Shown in pieces: positions 1 to 11,890 of a stretch of DNA of 64,000 bases (position 1 is its first letter; each line of letters opens with the position of its first letter). The DNA is from Ovis canadensis (lineage: Eukaryota; Chordata; Mammalia; Artiodactyla; Bovidae), in contig NC_091727.1 in assembly GCF_042477335.2 (NCBI RefSeq), positions 142,974,501 through 143,038,500 of the forward strand. Reading direction: 5' to 3'. Both the position numbers and the translations under genes were made by a program. The notes under the pieces are model-generated. The model was not told the DNA's origin. It saw only the letters and a program-made list of their open reading frames with translations, and did no database searches.

Positions 1-2250
1 GATTCTCCCCCAGATTCTTCAGTAAGCAATGCAGCTCTGCTGACACCTTGACTTAGGTTTTGTGAGAACTTGTACAAAGGGCCCAGCTGAATGATGTTGT
101 GCCTTTATTTCTAACCTACAGATCTGTGGAATCATAAATGAGTGCTGTTTTAAGGTTTGTGGTAATTTGTTAAGGCAGCAGTGGGAAAATAATTCATGTC
201 TAGGTATCAGAAGTGAGGTAGTTATACAAAGAAATACAATAAAAATAGGCAAACAGGTTTGGAATCATTTGAGAGTGGTGGTTTGAAGAATTTTGAAGAA
301 TATGATAGGAGAAAAGTCTATCTTGCCCAAACACCCTGTGAATAGAAATATGAATGCTGCTTGTAAAGGCTCAGAAGGAAGAGAGGAAATTTCAAAGAAA
401 TCCTAAACAATTTAGAGAAAGTCCACATCACCATGAAATCTGGACTTGGAGAATACTACTGGTGAAGGCTCAGAAAAAAAAAAAAAAAGAAACATGTTCT
501 TAGAAACCGGAGGACAAGGGACCCATGTCATGCATTGGCTGACAGTTCAGTGGAATTGTCCTTCAGTGATATTGAAAGCAGAATTTGTAAATGAAAGTCT
601 GGGCAATTAGATGTGATTTTCAAGGAAAGTGTTGAAGATGGTTTTCTCTTGATGTTTATGGTAGAATGCAAGAAAAGAGACAAATTAAAGGAAGTACTGT
701 GAAAGAAAAAGGAATCAAGACAATGATTCAGGAAATTCTTAGCATACTCAGATGCCAAAATGTCAAAATATTCAGTCAGACAAAATATTCTTCAAAAAGA
801 TTGAGGGCATGATTGAGATTCCCTGGAAGAAATTAGGGAGCGTCTAGGAATTTTAAGAATATTATCTTTTAGACATCTCAGCAGAAGCCAAAAATGGAGA
901 AGGGATATTCTCAGAAAGATGTGTAGGCCTAACTTCTGTTTAATGAGCTGAATTTTTGTGACATCCACAGGAGACCCATAAAGTTCTTGAAATTTTATAT
1001 CAGCAGAAACACTGCTAACTTAGATTGAAAAGGACAGAGAGAGTACAGAATGGAAGAAGGCTGCTGAACCTTCAAAATGCTACTGGTGGTAAGCAGGTTA
1101 ATAAAACTACTCAGCTGCAAACACGTGTTACTTTTCATGAAAAAGGAAAGATGACTCAAAGGGCAGAGCCAACAGACAAGAGAGAAGAACTTAGAGGGCA
1201 AAGCTGAGAGCTACAAAAAATTACTTCCAGGTATTGAACAATAAGTGAGCTTGAACAGCTGGATTTCAAAACTCATTTAGACTGGTGATTCTTTTTTACA
1301 ATCCAATATCCCCTTTTGGAAACGGAATATTTATAATCTGCTATCATATGCCGATGCCACAAGTGTATGTTAGGAGCAGAAACTTGTTTTTTTTCAGTTT
1401 CACAGGTCCCCAGATGTAAAGAAACTATGCCCTAGGAGTTGGACTTAATGGATTATAGTCAGAGCCTCATCCACACATGGTTTAGATGATGAGACTTGGA
1501 ATTACTGAGTTGCTGAGATTTGTATGTGAGCTTTGGATTTGGAATTGATGCTATAATAGAATGAGAACTTTGAGGACCTTTGGGTGAAGTAAATATAGTT
1601 TTCATTTGGAAGGGACATGAATCTCAGTGGGCCAGATGTACTATGGTAGACAGACTATCCCCCAAATGTTCCACAATTCTAATACCAGGAATTTCTTAAT
1701 ATGTTACATTATGTGATAAACAGGAATTTGCAGAAGTCATTAATGTCACTACATGAAAATATAGAGATTATCCTTGATTATCTAAGTGCCTGTGTGCTAA
1801 GTCACTTCAGTCTTTGCAACCCTGTGGACTGTATGTGGGCTGACAGGCTCCTCTATCTGTAGGATTCTTCAGGCAAGAATACTAGAGTGGGTTTCCATGT
1901 CCTCCTCCAGGGGATCTTCCCAAGCCAGGATCGAACCTGAGTCTCCTGTGACTCCTGCGTTGCAGGCAGATTCTTTACTGCTGAGCCACCCGAGAAGCTA
2001 GATCATCTAAGTAGACCCAATGTCATTACATGAGCCCTTAAATGAAACAGTTTTTCGTTTTCATTTGAAGTCAGAGATGTGACATAAGGGAATGTCAGAT
2101 TTAAAGAATGAGAGGGACTCCTCAACTCCCTGCTGCAGAAGGGGAAAACATGGGAAGTGTGAGAAGTAGCATAGGTGTCATTTATGAGCAAAGTCCTGCC
2201 CCAGCTGTCAGTCAGCAAGGAAACAAAGATCTTGGTACCACAATAGCAAT
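1..2250 (+). mobile_element. Fossil ERVL-MaLR (MLT1/MST-like) provirus: 5' LTR tail, internal region, 3' LTR
   Basis: Positions 30-215 resemble the 3' end of a MaLR LTR (ctgctgacaccttg, later ctgttttaag and gtttgtggtaatttgtta). Positions 216-1650 resemble the non-coding MaLR internal region, including the characteristic run before the 3' LTR (ggacctttgggtgaagta at about 1575). A second LTR begins at about 1652 and is cut off near 2250, lacking the tail seen at 30-215. A SINE at 1787-2000 splits the 3' LTR. There is an A-rich run at 474-489. No open frame of viral type survives. The family is assigned from recalled consensus features; the exact subfamily is not determined. Confidence 0.6.
1787..2000 (-). 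mobile_element. Bov-tA SINE in the MaLR 3' LTR
   Basis: This is the reverse complement of the tRNA-headed ruminant SINE; the tRNA-like head lies at the right end (gctgagccaccc). It is flanked by an 11-bp target-site duplication with one mismatch, gattatctaag at 1776-1786 and gatcatctaag at 2001-2011. Confidence 0.88.
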
Positions 2251-2844
2251 TAGATATCCTTTGAAAATTAATAAATAATTAAACAAACTCTGATCTAACC
2301 TGGTAGCAAAGTATAATAATTATCACTAAGAACGCAAGTGGCCAAGATCCATCTATTAAATCATGTAGCACCTCAGAGTGAGTTAAAAATAAAACTCAGT
2401 AATATGTTAAGTAGTTAGAAAATACCAGAAACAAGGAGAAATTGAGGGAGACAAAATTGTAGCATGATATGTTCAACTTATCAATCTACAACAGATAATA
2501 CAAATAAAAAAATAAATAACATGAAATAAATTAAATCAAATAAATAAGAGAATTAGCAAGCATGCTTTGAAGCCTGTAACCCACTGAGATTATACCTTTT
2601 GTCAAAATGTTTCTCTTTGTACGTAAAAATTTATATTGTTACCAAGAAAATGTATATAAAGTCAAATGTGCAGAAATAACACAGGCTAACTTTTGATAAC
2701 AAAATTTAAAATTAGTAATATCAAAAGAGATCAAATGCATAGAAACAAAATGATGTACTCCTAAACAATTAGTTGGTCACATGCTATATTAAATATATCT
2801 TATTATCTTAATGTTTAGAAAATATGTATGTATCCCTTACTAGC
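2251..2844. other. AT-rich intergenic DNA, nothing assigned
   Basis: No gene, RNA or repeat is recognised. There are several short A-rich patches around 2500-2545. Confidence 0.5.
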
Positions 2845-3165
2845 GGGCTTCCCTGGTAGCTTAATTGGTAAAGAATCTGCCTGCAATGTAGGAGATCCAG
2901 TTCAATTTCTGGGTTGGGAAGATCCCCTGGAGAAGGGATAGGCTACCCTCTCCAGCATTCTTGGGCTTCTCAGACGATAAAGAATCCGCCTGCAAAGTGG
3001 GAGACCTGGGCTCTATCCTAGGGTTGGGAAGATTCCCATGAAGGAGGGCATAACAACCCACTCCATTATTCTTGGCTGGAGAACCCCATGGACAGAGGGG
3101 CCTCGTGGGCTACAGTCCGTGGAGTCACAGAGTTGGACAAGATTGAGAGAATATGCACAGCACAT
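2845..3165 (+). mobile_element. Dimeric Bov-tA-type SINE
   Basis: Two tRNA-like heads follow each other: the first at 2845 (gggcttccctggtag) and the second at about 2965 (gggcttctcagacg). They are followed by the common body (cccatggacagaggggcctcg). The copy is moderately diverged and no clear target duplication was found. Confidence 0.85.
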
Positions 3166-3696
3166 CCTTCACAATATATGACATTGTTTCAAGATCTTTA
3201 TCAATATGTTAACCTTTTTGTACCTTTCCATGACTCTGTGTGATATTTGTGTGTATAATTATTCCTATTATAACAATTCTCACTTTATAGGGATTAATAC
3301 TGGCAAAAATATTAAAAAGTAAATTAACTTTAGAGGCTTCTTTTGTAGTGAGGAAAAGGAAATTACTGACTTTTCAGAAACACTCATAAGGTTGAGATAT
3401 CCAAAAATTGTGTAGGGATAAAACAAGTTCACCTGAGGCATCTCAGGTTAGAAGTGCCTGTGAATATGACAATAAAGTTATCCAACAGAGTTTTTGATAT
3501 ACAGTTTAAGGCTTAGGAGAAAATATTATGGCTAAAATTTTAAAGCTAGGGAACATCAGCCTCTAGTTAACTGTTGGAATAATTTACCTTGCTATGTAAA
3601 ATCAATCTCTTTACATATATGCCTATTAAAACAAGACTTTGAGCTCCTTCAGGGTAAAGACTGTCATATTCATAAATAGATGTTATTCTCAAGTAG
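3166..3696. other. Unassigned AT-rich intergenic DNA
   Basis: No coding potential or recognisable repeat was seen between the SINE and the BovB target duplication. Confidence 0.5.
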
Positions 3697-3708
3697 AAGG
3701 TAAAGAAT

Positions 3709-6505
3709 CAGTTCAGTTCAGTCGCTCAGTCATGTCCGACTCTTTGCAATGCCATGGATTGCAGCACACCAGGCCTCCCTGTCCATCACCAACGCCCTGA
3801 GTTTACTCAAACTCATGTCCATTAAATCGATGATGCCATCCAACTATCTCATGCTCTGTCATTCCCTTCGCCTCCAGCCTGCAATCTTTCCCAGCTTCAA
3901 GGTCTTTTCTAACAAGTCAGCTCTTCGCATCAGGTGGCCAAAGTACTGGAGTTTCAGCTTCAGCATCAGTCCTTCCAATGAACATTCAGGACTGATTTCC
4001 TTTAGGATGGACTGGCTGGATCTCCTTGCAGTCCAAGGAACTCACAATAGTCTCCTCCAACATCACAATTCAAAAGCATCAATTCTTCAGTGCTCATAGA
4101 GTTTCTAGTCCAACTCTCACATCTATACATGACTACTGGAAAAACCATAGCCTTAACTAGATGGACTTTGACTTTGTTGTCAAAGTAACACCTCTGCTTT
4201 TTAGTATGCTGTCTCAGTTCAGTTCAGTCACACAGTCGTGTCTGACTCTTTGCGACCCCATGAATCTCAGCACGCCAGGCCTCCCTGTCCATCATCAAAT
4301 CCTGGAGTTCACTCAGACTCTAGGTTTATCATAATTTTTCTTCAAAGGAGTAAGCGCCTTTTAATTTCATGGCTGCAGTCACCATCTGCAGTGATTTTGG
4401 AGCTCAAGAAAATAGTCTGCCACTGTTTCCACTGTTTTCCCATCTACCTGTCATAAAGTGATGGGACCGGATGCGATGATCTTCGTTTTCTGAATATTGA
4501 GTCTTAAGCCAACTTTTTCACTCTCTTCTTTCACTTTCATCAAGAGGCTTTTTAGTTCCTCTTCACTTTCTTCCATAAGGGTGGTGTCATCTGCATATCT
4601 GAGGTTATTGATATTTCTCCCAGCATTCTTGATTCCAGCTTGTGGCTTCATCCAGCCCAGCATTTCTTACGATATACTCTGCATATAAGTTAAATAAGCA
4701 GGGTGATAATATACAGCCTTGACACACTCCTTTCCCTATTTGGAATCAGTCTGTTGTTCCATGTCCAGTTCTAACTGCTGCTTCCGGACCTGCATACAGA
4801 TTTCTCAAGAGGCAAGTCAGGTGGTCTGGTATTCCCACCTCTCTTGGAATTTTCCACAGTTTATTGTGTTCCACACAGTCAAAGGCTTTGGCATAGTCAA
4901 TAAAGCAGAAATAGTTGTTTTTCTGGAACTCTCTTGCTTTTTCCATGATCCAGTGGATGTTGGCAATTTCATCTCTGGTCCCTCTGCCTTTTCTAAAACC
5001 AGCTTAAACATCTGGAATTTCACGGTTCACATATTGCTGAAGCCTGGTTTGGAGAATTTTGAGCATTACTTTACCAGTGAGTGATATGAGTGCAATTGTG
5101 CAGTGGTTTGAACATTCTTTGGCATTGTCTTTTTTTGGGATTGGAATGAAAACTGACCTTTTCCAGTCCTGTGGCCACTGCTGAGTTTTCCAAATTTGCT
5201 GGCATATTGAGTGCAGCACTTTCACAGCATCATCTTTTAGGATTTGAAATAGCTCAACTGCAATTTCCTCACTTCCACTAGCTTTGTTCATAGTGATGCT
5301 TTCTAAGGCCCACTTGACTTCACATTCCAGGATGTCTGGCTCTAGGTGACTGATCACTTCATCGTGATTATCTGGGTCATGAAGATCTTCTTTGTACAGT
5401 TTTTCTGTGTATTCTTGCCACCTCTTCTTAATATCTTCTGCTTCTGTTATGTCCATACAATTTATATCCTTTACTGATCCCATCTTTGCATGAAGTTTTC
5501 CCTTGGTATCTCTAATTTTCTTGAAAATATCTCTAGTATTGCCCATTCTATTCTTTTGCTCTATTTCTTTGCACTGATCACTGTGGAAGGCTTTCTCATC
5601 TCCCCTTGCTATTCTTTGGAACTCTGCATTCAGATGGGTATATCTTTCCTTTTCTCCTTTGCTTTTGACTTCTCTTCTCTTCACAGCTCTTTGTAAGGCC
5701 TCTTCAGACAGCCATATTGCTTTTTTTCATTTCTTTTTCTTGAATGTGGTCTTGCTCCCTGTCTCCTGTGCAGTGTCATAAATCTGTTCATAGTTCATCA
5801 GGCACTCTGTCTATCAGATCTAGTCCCTTAAATCTATCTCTGACATCCACTGTATAATCATAAGGGATTTGATTTAGGTCATACCTGAATGGTCTAGTGG
5901 TTTTCCATACTTTCTTCAATTTATGTCTGGTTTTGGCAATAAGGAATTCATGATATGAACCACAGTCAGCTCCTGGTCTTGTTTTTGCTGACTGTATAGA
6001 GCTTCTCCATCTTTGGCTGCAAAGAATATAATCAATCTGATTTTGGTGCCGACCATCTGGTGCTGTCCATGTGTAGAGTCTTCTCTTGTGTTGTTGGAAG
6101 AAGGTGTTTGCTATGGCCAGTGCATTCTCTTGGCAGAACTCTATTAGCCTTTGCTGTGCTTCATTCTGTACTCCAAGGCCAAATTTTCCTGTTACTTCAG
6201 GTGTTTCTTGAGTTCCTCCTTTTGCATTCCAGTCTCCTATGATGAAAAGAACATTTATTTTTATTTATTTTTTTTTTTGGTGTTAATTCTTGAAAGTCTT
6301 GTAGTTCTTTGTAGAACTGGTCAACTTCAACTTCTTCAGCATTACTCATTGTGGCATAGACTTGGAATACCATAATATTGAATGGTTTGCCTTGGTAACG
6401 AACAGAGATCATTCTGTCATTTGAGATCATTCTAGTCAACAAAAGTGTCTGAAATTCAGTACTTGGATGCAGTCTCAAAAACAACAGAATGATCTGTTTG
6501 TTTCC
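3709..6505 (-). mobile_element. BovB (RTE) LINE with short 5' inversion and target-site duplication
   Basis: The main body (3709 to about 6427) is antisense, with the BovB 3' tail at the left edge (cagttcagttcagtcgctcag). The last piece, about 6428-6505, is in the opposite orientation and starts with gtcaacaaaagtgtctgaaa. A perfect 12-bp duplication, aaggtaaagaat, flanks the whole at 3697-3708 and 6506-6517, so this is one insertion with a 5' inversion. The longest remaining frame is 5004-5684 on minus, covering the linker and early reverse-transcriptase region. The RT active-site YADD sits in the frame at 4451-4663. Frameshifts and stops prevent a full protein. Confidence 0.9.
4215..4321 (-). 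mobile_element. About 107 bp of BovB 3' end inserted in another BovB
   Basis: The host BovB reads up to gtatgctgtct at 4204-4214 and resumes at aggtttatc (4322). Between them lies a second copy of the 3' terminal BovB sequence, starting cagttcagttcagtcacac. This is a severely 5'-truncated BovB in the same orientation as its host. No convincing target duplication is visible. Confidence 0.75.
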
Positions 6506-6517
6506 AAGGTAAAGAAT

Positions 6518-7179
6518 GAGAAGTGACAAAACAAAGACTCTTTCAAGATAAAGTTTGAAGGTGAATAAAAATGAAAATTCAATAACTGTATGCCTAAAAT
6601 TAAGTTGAAAAGATATCTAGCTTAGAATGGGCAGGTAGTAAAACCTGGAGGAGCCTGACAGACTGGGTGAACTGGGAGTTATCAAAGACCTATAGAGGAG
6701 TTTGAAGAGTGGGAAATGAGAAAGTGGAAGAAGTGGAAACATATGAGAATGTGATGAGAGGAAAGTTTCAGAATTCAAGAATTCAGAGCTTGTACTCTTG
6801 AAGATGTTTACAAATTCTAGGGCTTGGCCATGAGAGGGACCTATAGGCATGCTGGTGAGAATTTTTGATGAACTAAAAGATAGATATCAGCATTGTGAAC
6901 TGAAGATGTGAGATAAGTCTTCATGATTTTGAATTTGCTGAAGACATATTTACTCAGGACGACAAGAGAAAAAATGAATGGAAAACTGAGTGAAGTGCCA
7001 CGTCCCTCCCTGGAAATGGGGGATGCCCAAGTAATTACTTTCAAAAAATAAGTCTAGGAAAATGTTGGGCAAAAGTTGGCAGCATCAAAGAAGGAGCGAT
7101 TATAGAGCAAAAGTGTTAAGAAAATTGTAACTGACAAGGCTTCAGGTTCACTCTTCTACAAGTCAGATAATCTCCAATA
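6518..7179. other. Unassigned intergenic DNA
   Basis: No gene or repeat family was recognised. The region is purine-rich with only short frames. Confidence 0.5.
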
Positions 7180-7500
7180 TGTTCCATCCATCCCTTTCAT
7201 TTGGAATGCACATACCTCAAATATGTCTCCCTTTACTGAATCATCTTAGACCTATTCTTCAAGATTCAGCTCAGGTATCACCATCTCCAAAAAGACCCTG
7301 TTGATTTCCACAGTCTGAGTTAGGTGTTTCTCTTCTTTGCCTATCACTATAAATTCACTAATTACAATTAATTATAATGATCAACCTGCATATCTCTCTC
7401 CTCCATTAGGTCCATGTGATAATAAATGCTGTATCCCTAATTCCTAGCAGTGCCTGACACAAAGTAAGAACTCTTTAAATGTATGCTGGATGGATATTCC
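7180..7500 (+). repeat. L2-like LINE 3' end
   Basis: The order of motifs follows the L2 3' region: attcagctcaggtatcacc, then an AT-rich part, then cagtgcctgacacaaagtaag and ctctttaaatg. It is old and has no usable frame. Confidence 0.55.
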
Positions 7501-7785
7501 ACCTAGTAAAGTTCAATTTTATTAAGGTTTCATTTTACTAACTCATGTAAAAATGCCATCTACAGCAAACATCCCTAATTTCCTTTTCATTCCATAAACT
7601 ACTTCTTAGAAGTTAATGTTGAAGTTTGGGATTAGAAAATGAACACTAAATGAAGCCTTCATTACAAATGAAGACTAAAATGAAGACTCTCACATCTATA
7701 CTTACAAAGTTTGATCCAGATGATCTAGCATGAGGATCAGAAGTCTATTTTTAACAGGTGCCTCATGTGATTGATACATGTAATC
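7501..7785. other. Unassigned AT-rich DNA
   Basis: No feature was recognised before the L1 nest. Confidence 0.5.
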
Positions 7786-7790
7786 TGAAC

Positions 7791-7792
<2 letters not shown>

Positions 7793-7840
<48 letters not shown>
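7793..7840. repeat. (TA)n microsatellite at the L1 3' end
   Basis: About 24 TA units lie where the A-rich tail of the antisense L1 should be, so the array probably grew out of an L1 tail. Length polymorphism is likely. Confidence 0.9.
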
Positions 7841-7842
<2 letters not shown>

Positions 7843-8755
7843 GTTACAATATTGTATTGCTTTTGCCATACATCAACATGAATCCACCACAGGGGTACAT
7901 GTGTTCTCCATCCTGACCCCCCACTCCCACCTTCCTCCCCATACCATCCTTCTGAGTCATCCCAGTGCACCAGCCCCAAGCATCCTGTATCCTGAATCAA
8001 ACCTGGAATGGTAATTTGTTTCTTATATATTATACATGCTTCAGTGCCATTCTCCCCAATCATCCCACCCTCTCTCTCTCCCACAGAGTCCAAAAGACTT
8101 TTTGTTCTCTCATATACAGGGTTATCGTTACCGTCATTCAAAATTCCATATATATGCATTAGTATACTGTATTGGTATTTTTTCTTTCTGCCTTACTTCA
8201 CTCTGTATAATAGGCTCCAGTTTCATGAACCTCATTAGAACTGATTCAAATATATTCTTTTTAATGGCTGATTAATACTCCACTGTGTATATGTACAACT
8301 GCTTTCTTATCCATTTGTCTGTTGATGGACATCTAGGTTGCTTCCATGTCCTGGCTATTATAAACAGTGCTGTGATGAACATTGGGGTACATGTGTCTCT
8401 TTCAATTCTGGTTTCCTCGGTGTGTATGCCCAGCAGTGGGATTGCTGGGTCATAAGGTAGTTCTATTTGCAATTTTTTAAGGAATCTCCACACTGTTCTC
8501 CATAGTGGCTGTCCTAGTTTGCATTCCCACCAACAGTGTAGGAGGGTTCCCTTTTCTCCACACCCTCTCCAGCATTTATTGCTTGTAGACTTTTGGATCG
8601 CAGCAATTCTGACTGGTGTGAAATGGTACCTCATTATGGTTTTGATTTGCATTTCTCTGATAATGAGTGATGTTGAGCATCTTTTCATGTGATTGTTAGC
8701 CATCTGTATGTCATCTTTGGAGAAATGTTTATTCAGTTCTTTGGCCCATTTTTTA
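7841..8755 (-). mobile_element. L1 3' segment (direct part of a 5'-inverted L1)
   Basis: This antisense L1 carries the 3' UTR (7841-8270) and the C-terminal end of ORF2. The minus-strand frame 8272-8796 contains the conserved L1 block with [14 protein letters not shown] and [13 protein letters not shown]. It ends at ggcccatttttt; the next L1 bases upstream are found in opposite orientation from 8756 onward. It is inactive: 5'-truncated and rearranged. Confidence 0.92.
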
Positions 8756-8845
8756 CTACAAACTACAGTCATCAAGACCGTATAGTACTGGCACAAAGAG
8801 AGAAATATAGATCAATGGAAAAAAAGAGGAAGCACAGAGATAAAT
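8756..8845 (+). mobile_element. Inverted L1 segment, part 1 of 3
   Basis: This is sense L1 ORF2 (tacagtcatcaagaccgtat, then ggcacaaag), joined head to head with 7841-8755. It continues at 11762-11890 and 18519-18864 after two BovB insertions. The inverted part ends where the direct part begins in L1 coordinates. Confidence 0.88.
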
Positions 8846-11761
8846 CCTCTATTTCTTTGCATTGATCGCTGAAGAAAGCTTTCTTATCTCTTCTTGCTTT
8901 TCTTTGGAACTCTGCATTCAGATGCGTATATCTTTCCTTTTCTCCTTTGGTTTTCACCACTCTTCTTTTCACAGCTATTTGTAAGGCCTCCCCAGGCAGC
9001 CATTTTGCCTCTTTCCATTTCTTTTCCATGGTGAGGGTCTTGATCCCTGTCTCCTGTACAATGTCACGAACCTCATTCCATAGTTCATCAGGCACTCTAT
9101 CTATCAGATCTAGCCCCTTAAATCTATTTCTCACTTCCACTGTATAATCAAAAGGGATTTGATTTAGGTCATACCTGAATGGACTAGTGGTTTTCCCTAC
9201 ATTCTTCAATTTGAGTTTGAATTTGGCAATAAGGAGCTCATGATCTGAGCCACAGTCAGCTCCTGGTCTTGTTTTTGTTGACTGTATAGAGCTTCTCCAT
9301 CTTTGGTGAAAAGAATATAATCAATCTGATTTCGGTGTTGACCATCTGTTGATGTCCATGTGTAGAGTCCTCTTGTGTTGTTGGAAGAGGGTGTTTGCTA
9401 TGACCAGTGCATGTTCTTGGCAAAACTCTGTTAGTCTTCGCCCTGCTTCATTCCACATTCCAAGGCAAAATTTTCCTGTTACTCCAGGTGTTTCTTGACT
9501 TCATACTTTTGCATTCTAGTCCCCTATAATGAAAAGGACATCTTTTTGGGGTGTTAGTTCTACAAGGTCTTGTAGGTCTTCATAGAACTGTTCAAATTTT
9601 TCTTCAGTATTACTGGTTGGGGCATAGACTTGGATAACTGTGATACTGAATGGTTTGCCTTGGAGACGAACAGAGATTATTCTGTCGTTTTAGAGATTGC
9701 ATCCAAGTACTGCATTTTGGACTCTTTTCTTGACCATGAGGGCTACTCCATTTCTTCTGAGGGATTCCTGACCACAGTAGTAGATACAATGGTCATCTGA
9801 GATAAATTCACCCATTCCAGTCCATTTTAGTAAGTTAATTCCTAGGATGTCGATGTTCACCCTTGCCATCTCTTGTTTGACCACTTCCAATTTGCCTTGA
9901 TTCGTGAACCTGACATTCCAGGTTCTTATGCAATATTGCTTTTTACAGCATTGGATCTTGCTTCTGTCACCAGTCACATCCACAACTGAGTATTGTTTTT
10001 GCTTTGGCTCAAGGAAAACAACAGAATGGGAAAGACTAGAGATATTTTCAAGAAAATTAGATACCAAGGGAATATCTCATGCAAAGATGGGCTCGATAAA
10101 TGACAGAAATGGTATGGACCTAACAGAAGCAGAAGATATTAAGAAGAGGTGGCAAGAATACACAGAAGAACTGTACAAAAAAGATCTTCATGACCCAGGC
10201 AATCATGATGATGGGATCACTAATCTAGAGCCAGACATCGTGGAATGTGAAGTCAAGTGGGCCTTAGGAAGCATCACTAGGAACAAAGCTAGTGGAGGTG
10301 ATGGAATTCCAGTTGAGCTGTTTCAAATCCTGAAAGTTGATGCTGTGAAAGTGCTGCACTCAATATCCCAGCAAATTTGGAAAACTCAGCAGTGGCCACA
10401 GGACTGGAAAAGGTCAGTCTTCATTGTAATCCCAAAGAAAGGCAATTCCAAAGAGTGCTCAAACTACTGCACAATTGCACTTATTTCACATGCTAGTAAA
10501 GTAATGCTCAAAATTCTTAAAAGCCAGGCTTTTGCAATACACGAACAGTGAACTCCCTGATGTTCAAGCTGGTTTTAGAAAAGGCAGAGGAACCAGAGAT
10601 CAAATTGCCAACATCTTCTGGATCATGGAAAAAGCAAGAGAGTTCCAGAAAAACATATATTTCTGCTTTATTGACTATGCCAAAGCCTTTGACTCTGTAG
10701 ATCACAATAAACTGTGGAAAATTCTGAAAGAGATGGGATTACCAGACCACCTGACCTGCCTCTTGTGAAATCTGTATGCAGGTCAGGAAGCAACAGTTAG
10801 AACTGGACATGGAACAACAGACTGGTTCCAAATAGGAAAAGGAGTACGCCAAGGCTGTATACTGTCACCCTGCTTATTTAACTTATATGCAGAGTATATC
10901 ATGAGAAACGCTGGGCTGGAAGAAACACATGCTAGAATCAAGATTGCCGGGAGAAATATCAATAACTTCAGATATGCAGATGACACCACCCTTATGGCAG
11001 AAAGTGAAGAGGAGCTAAAAAGCCTCTTGATGAAAGTGAAAGAGGAGAGTGAAAATGTTGGCTTAAAGCTCAACATTCAGAAAACGAAGATCATGGAATC
11101 CAGTCCCATCACTTCATGGGAAATAGATGGGGAAACAGTGGAAACAGTGTCAGAGTTTATTTTCTTGGGCTACAAAATCACTGCAGATGGTGACTGCAGC
11201 CATGAAATTAAAAGACGCTTTCTCCTTAGAAGAAATATTATGAGCAACCTAGATAGTATATTCAAAAGCAGAGACATTTCTTTGCTGGCTAAGGTCCATC
11301 TAGTCAAGGCTATGGTTTTTCCTGTTGTCATGTATGGACGTGAGAGTTGGACTGTGAAGAAGGCTGAGCGCTGAAGAATTGATGCTTTTGAACTGTGGTG
11401 TTGAAGAAGACTCTTGAGAGTCCCTTGGACTGCAAGGAGATCCAACCAGTCCATTCTGAAGGAGATCAACCCTGGGATTTCTTTGGAAGGAATGATGCTA
11501 TAGCTGAAGCTCCAATACTTTGGCCACCTCATGCGAAGAGTTGACTCATTGGGAAAGACTCTGATGCTGGGAGGGATTGGGGGCAGGAGGAGATGGGGAT
11601 GACAGAGGATGAGATGGCTGGATGGCATAATGGACTCGATGGACGTGAGTCTGACTGAACTCCAGGAGATGGTGATGGACAGGGAGGCCTGGCGTGCTGC
11701 GATTCATGGGGCCACAAGAAGTCGGACACAACTGAGCGACTGAAATGAACTGAACTGAACT
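8846..11761 (+). mobile_element. BovB LINE with 1.2-kb 5' inversion, inserted in L1
   Basis: The direct 3' part is 10012-11761, ending in the BovB tail. The inverted 5' part is 8846-10011. The inverted part stops at the complement of gaaatagag and the direct part starts at gaaaacaacagaatggg, bases that are adjacent in uninverted BovB (compare 16540-16570). The perfect duplication gagataaat at 8837-8845 and 11762-11770 shows a single event. Frames include endonuclease-side sequence on minus (9690-10067), RT sequence on plus to 10768, and the YADD-containing frame 10901-11374. The plus frame starting at 9904 crosses the inversion joint and is chimeric, so it is not a gene. Confidence 0.93.
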
Positions 11762-11890
11762 GAGATAAATGCACGCACCTATGGACACCTTTTCTTTGAT
11801 AAAGGAGGAAGAATATACAATGGAAAAAAGACCATCTCTTTAACAACTCGTGCTGGGAAAACTGGACAACCACTTATAAAAAAATGAAAT
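11762..11890 (+). mobile_element. Inverted L1 segment, part 2 of 3
   Basis: L1 ORF2 resumes exactly after the duplicated gagataaat (gcacgcacctatggacacc) and runs to aaaaaatgaaat, where the second BovB begins. Confidence 0.88.

Noticed and set aside
2845..3165. tRNA-like heads with A/B-box similarity, possible tRNA genes
   Set aside because: They are parts of Bov-tA SINEs, which have tRNA-derived promoters and recur many times in the window.
8272..8796. A 174-codon minus-strand frame
   Set aside because: It is the L1 ORF2 C-terminal region, and its first codons lie in the rearranged junction.
9904..10551. A 215-codon plus-strand frame that looks like a long novel protein
   Set aside because: Its first third is read from the inverted BovB part and the rest from the direct part, so it is a chimera across the twin-priming joint.
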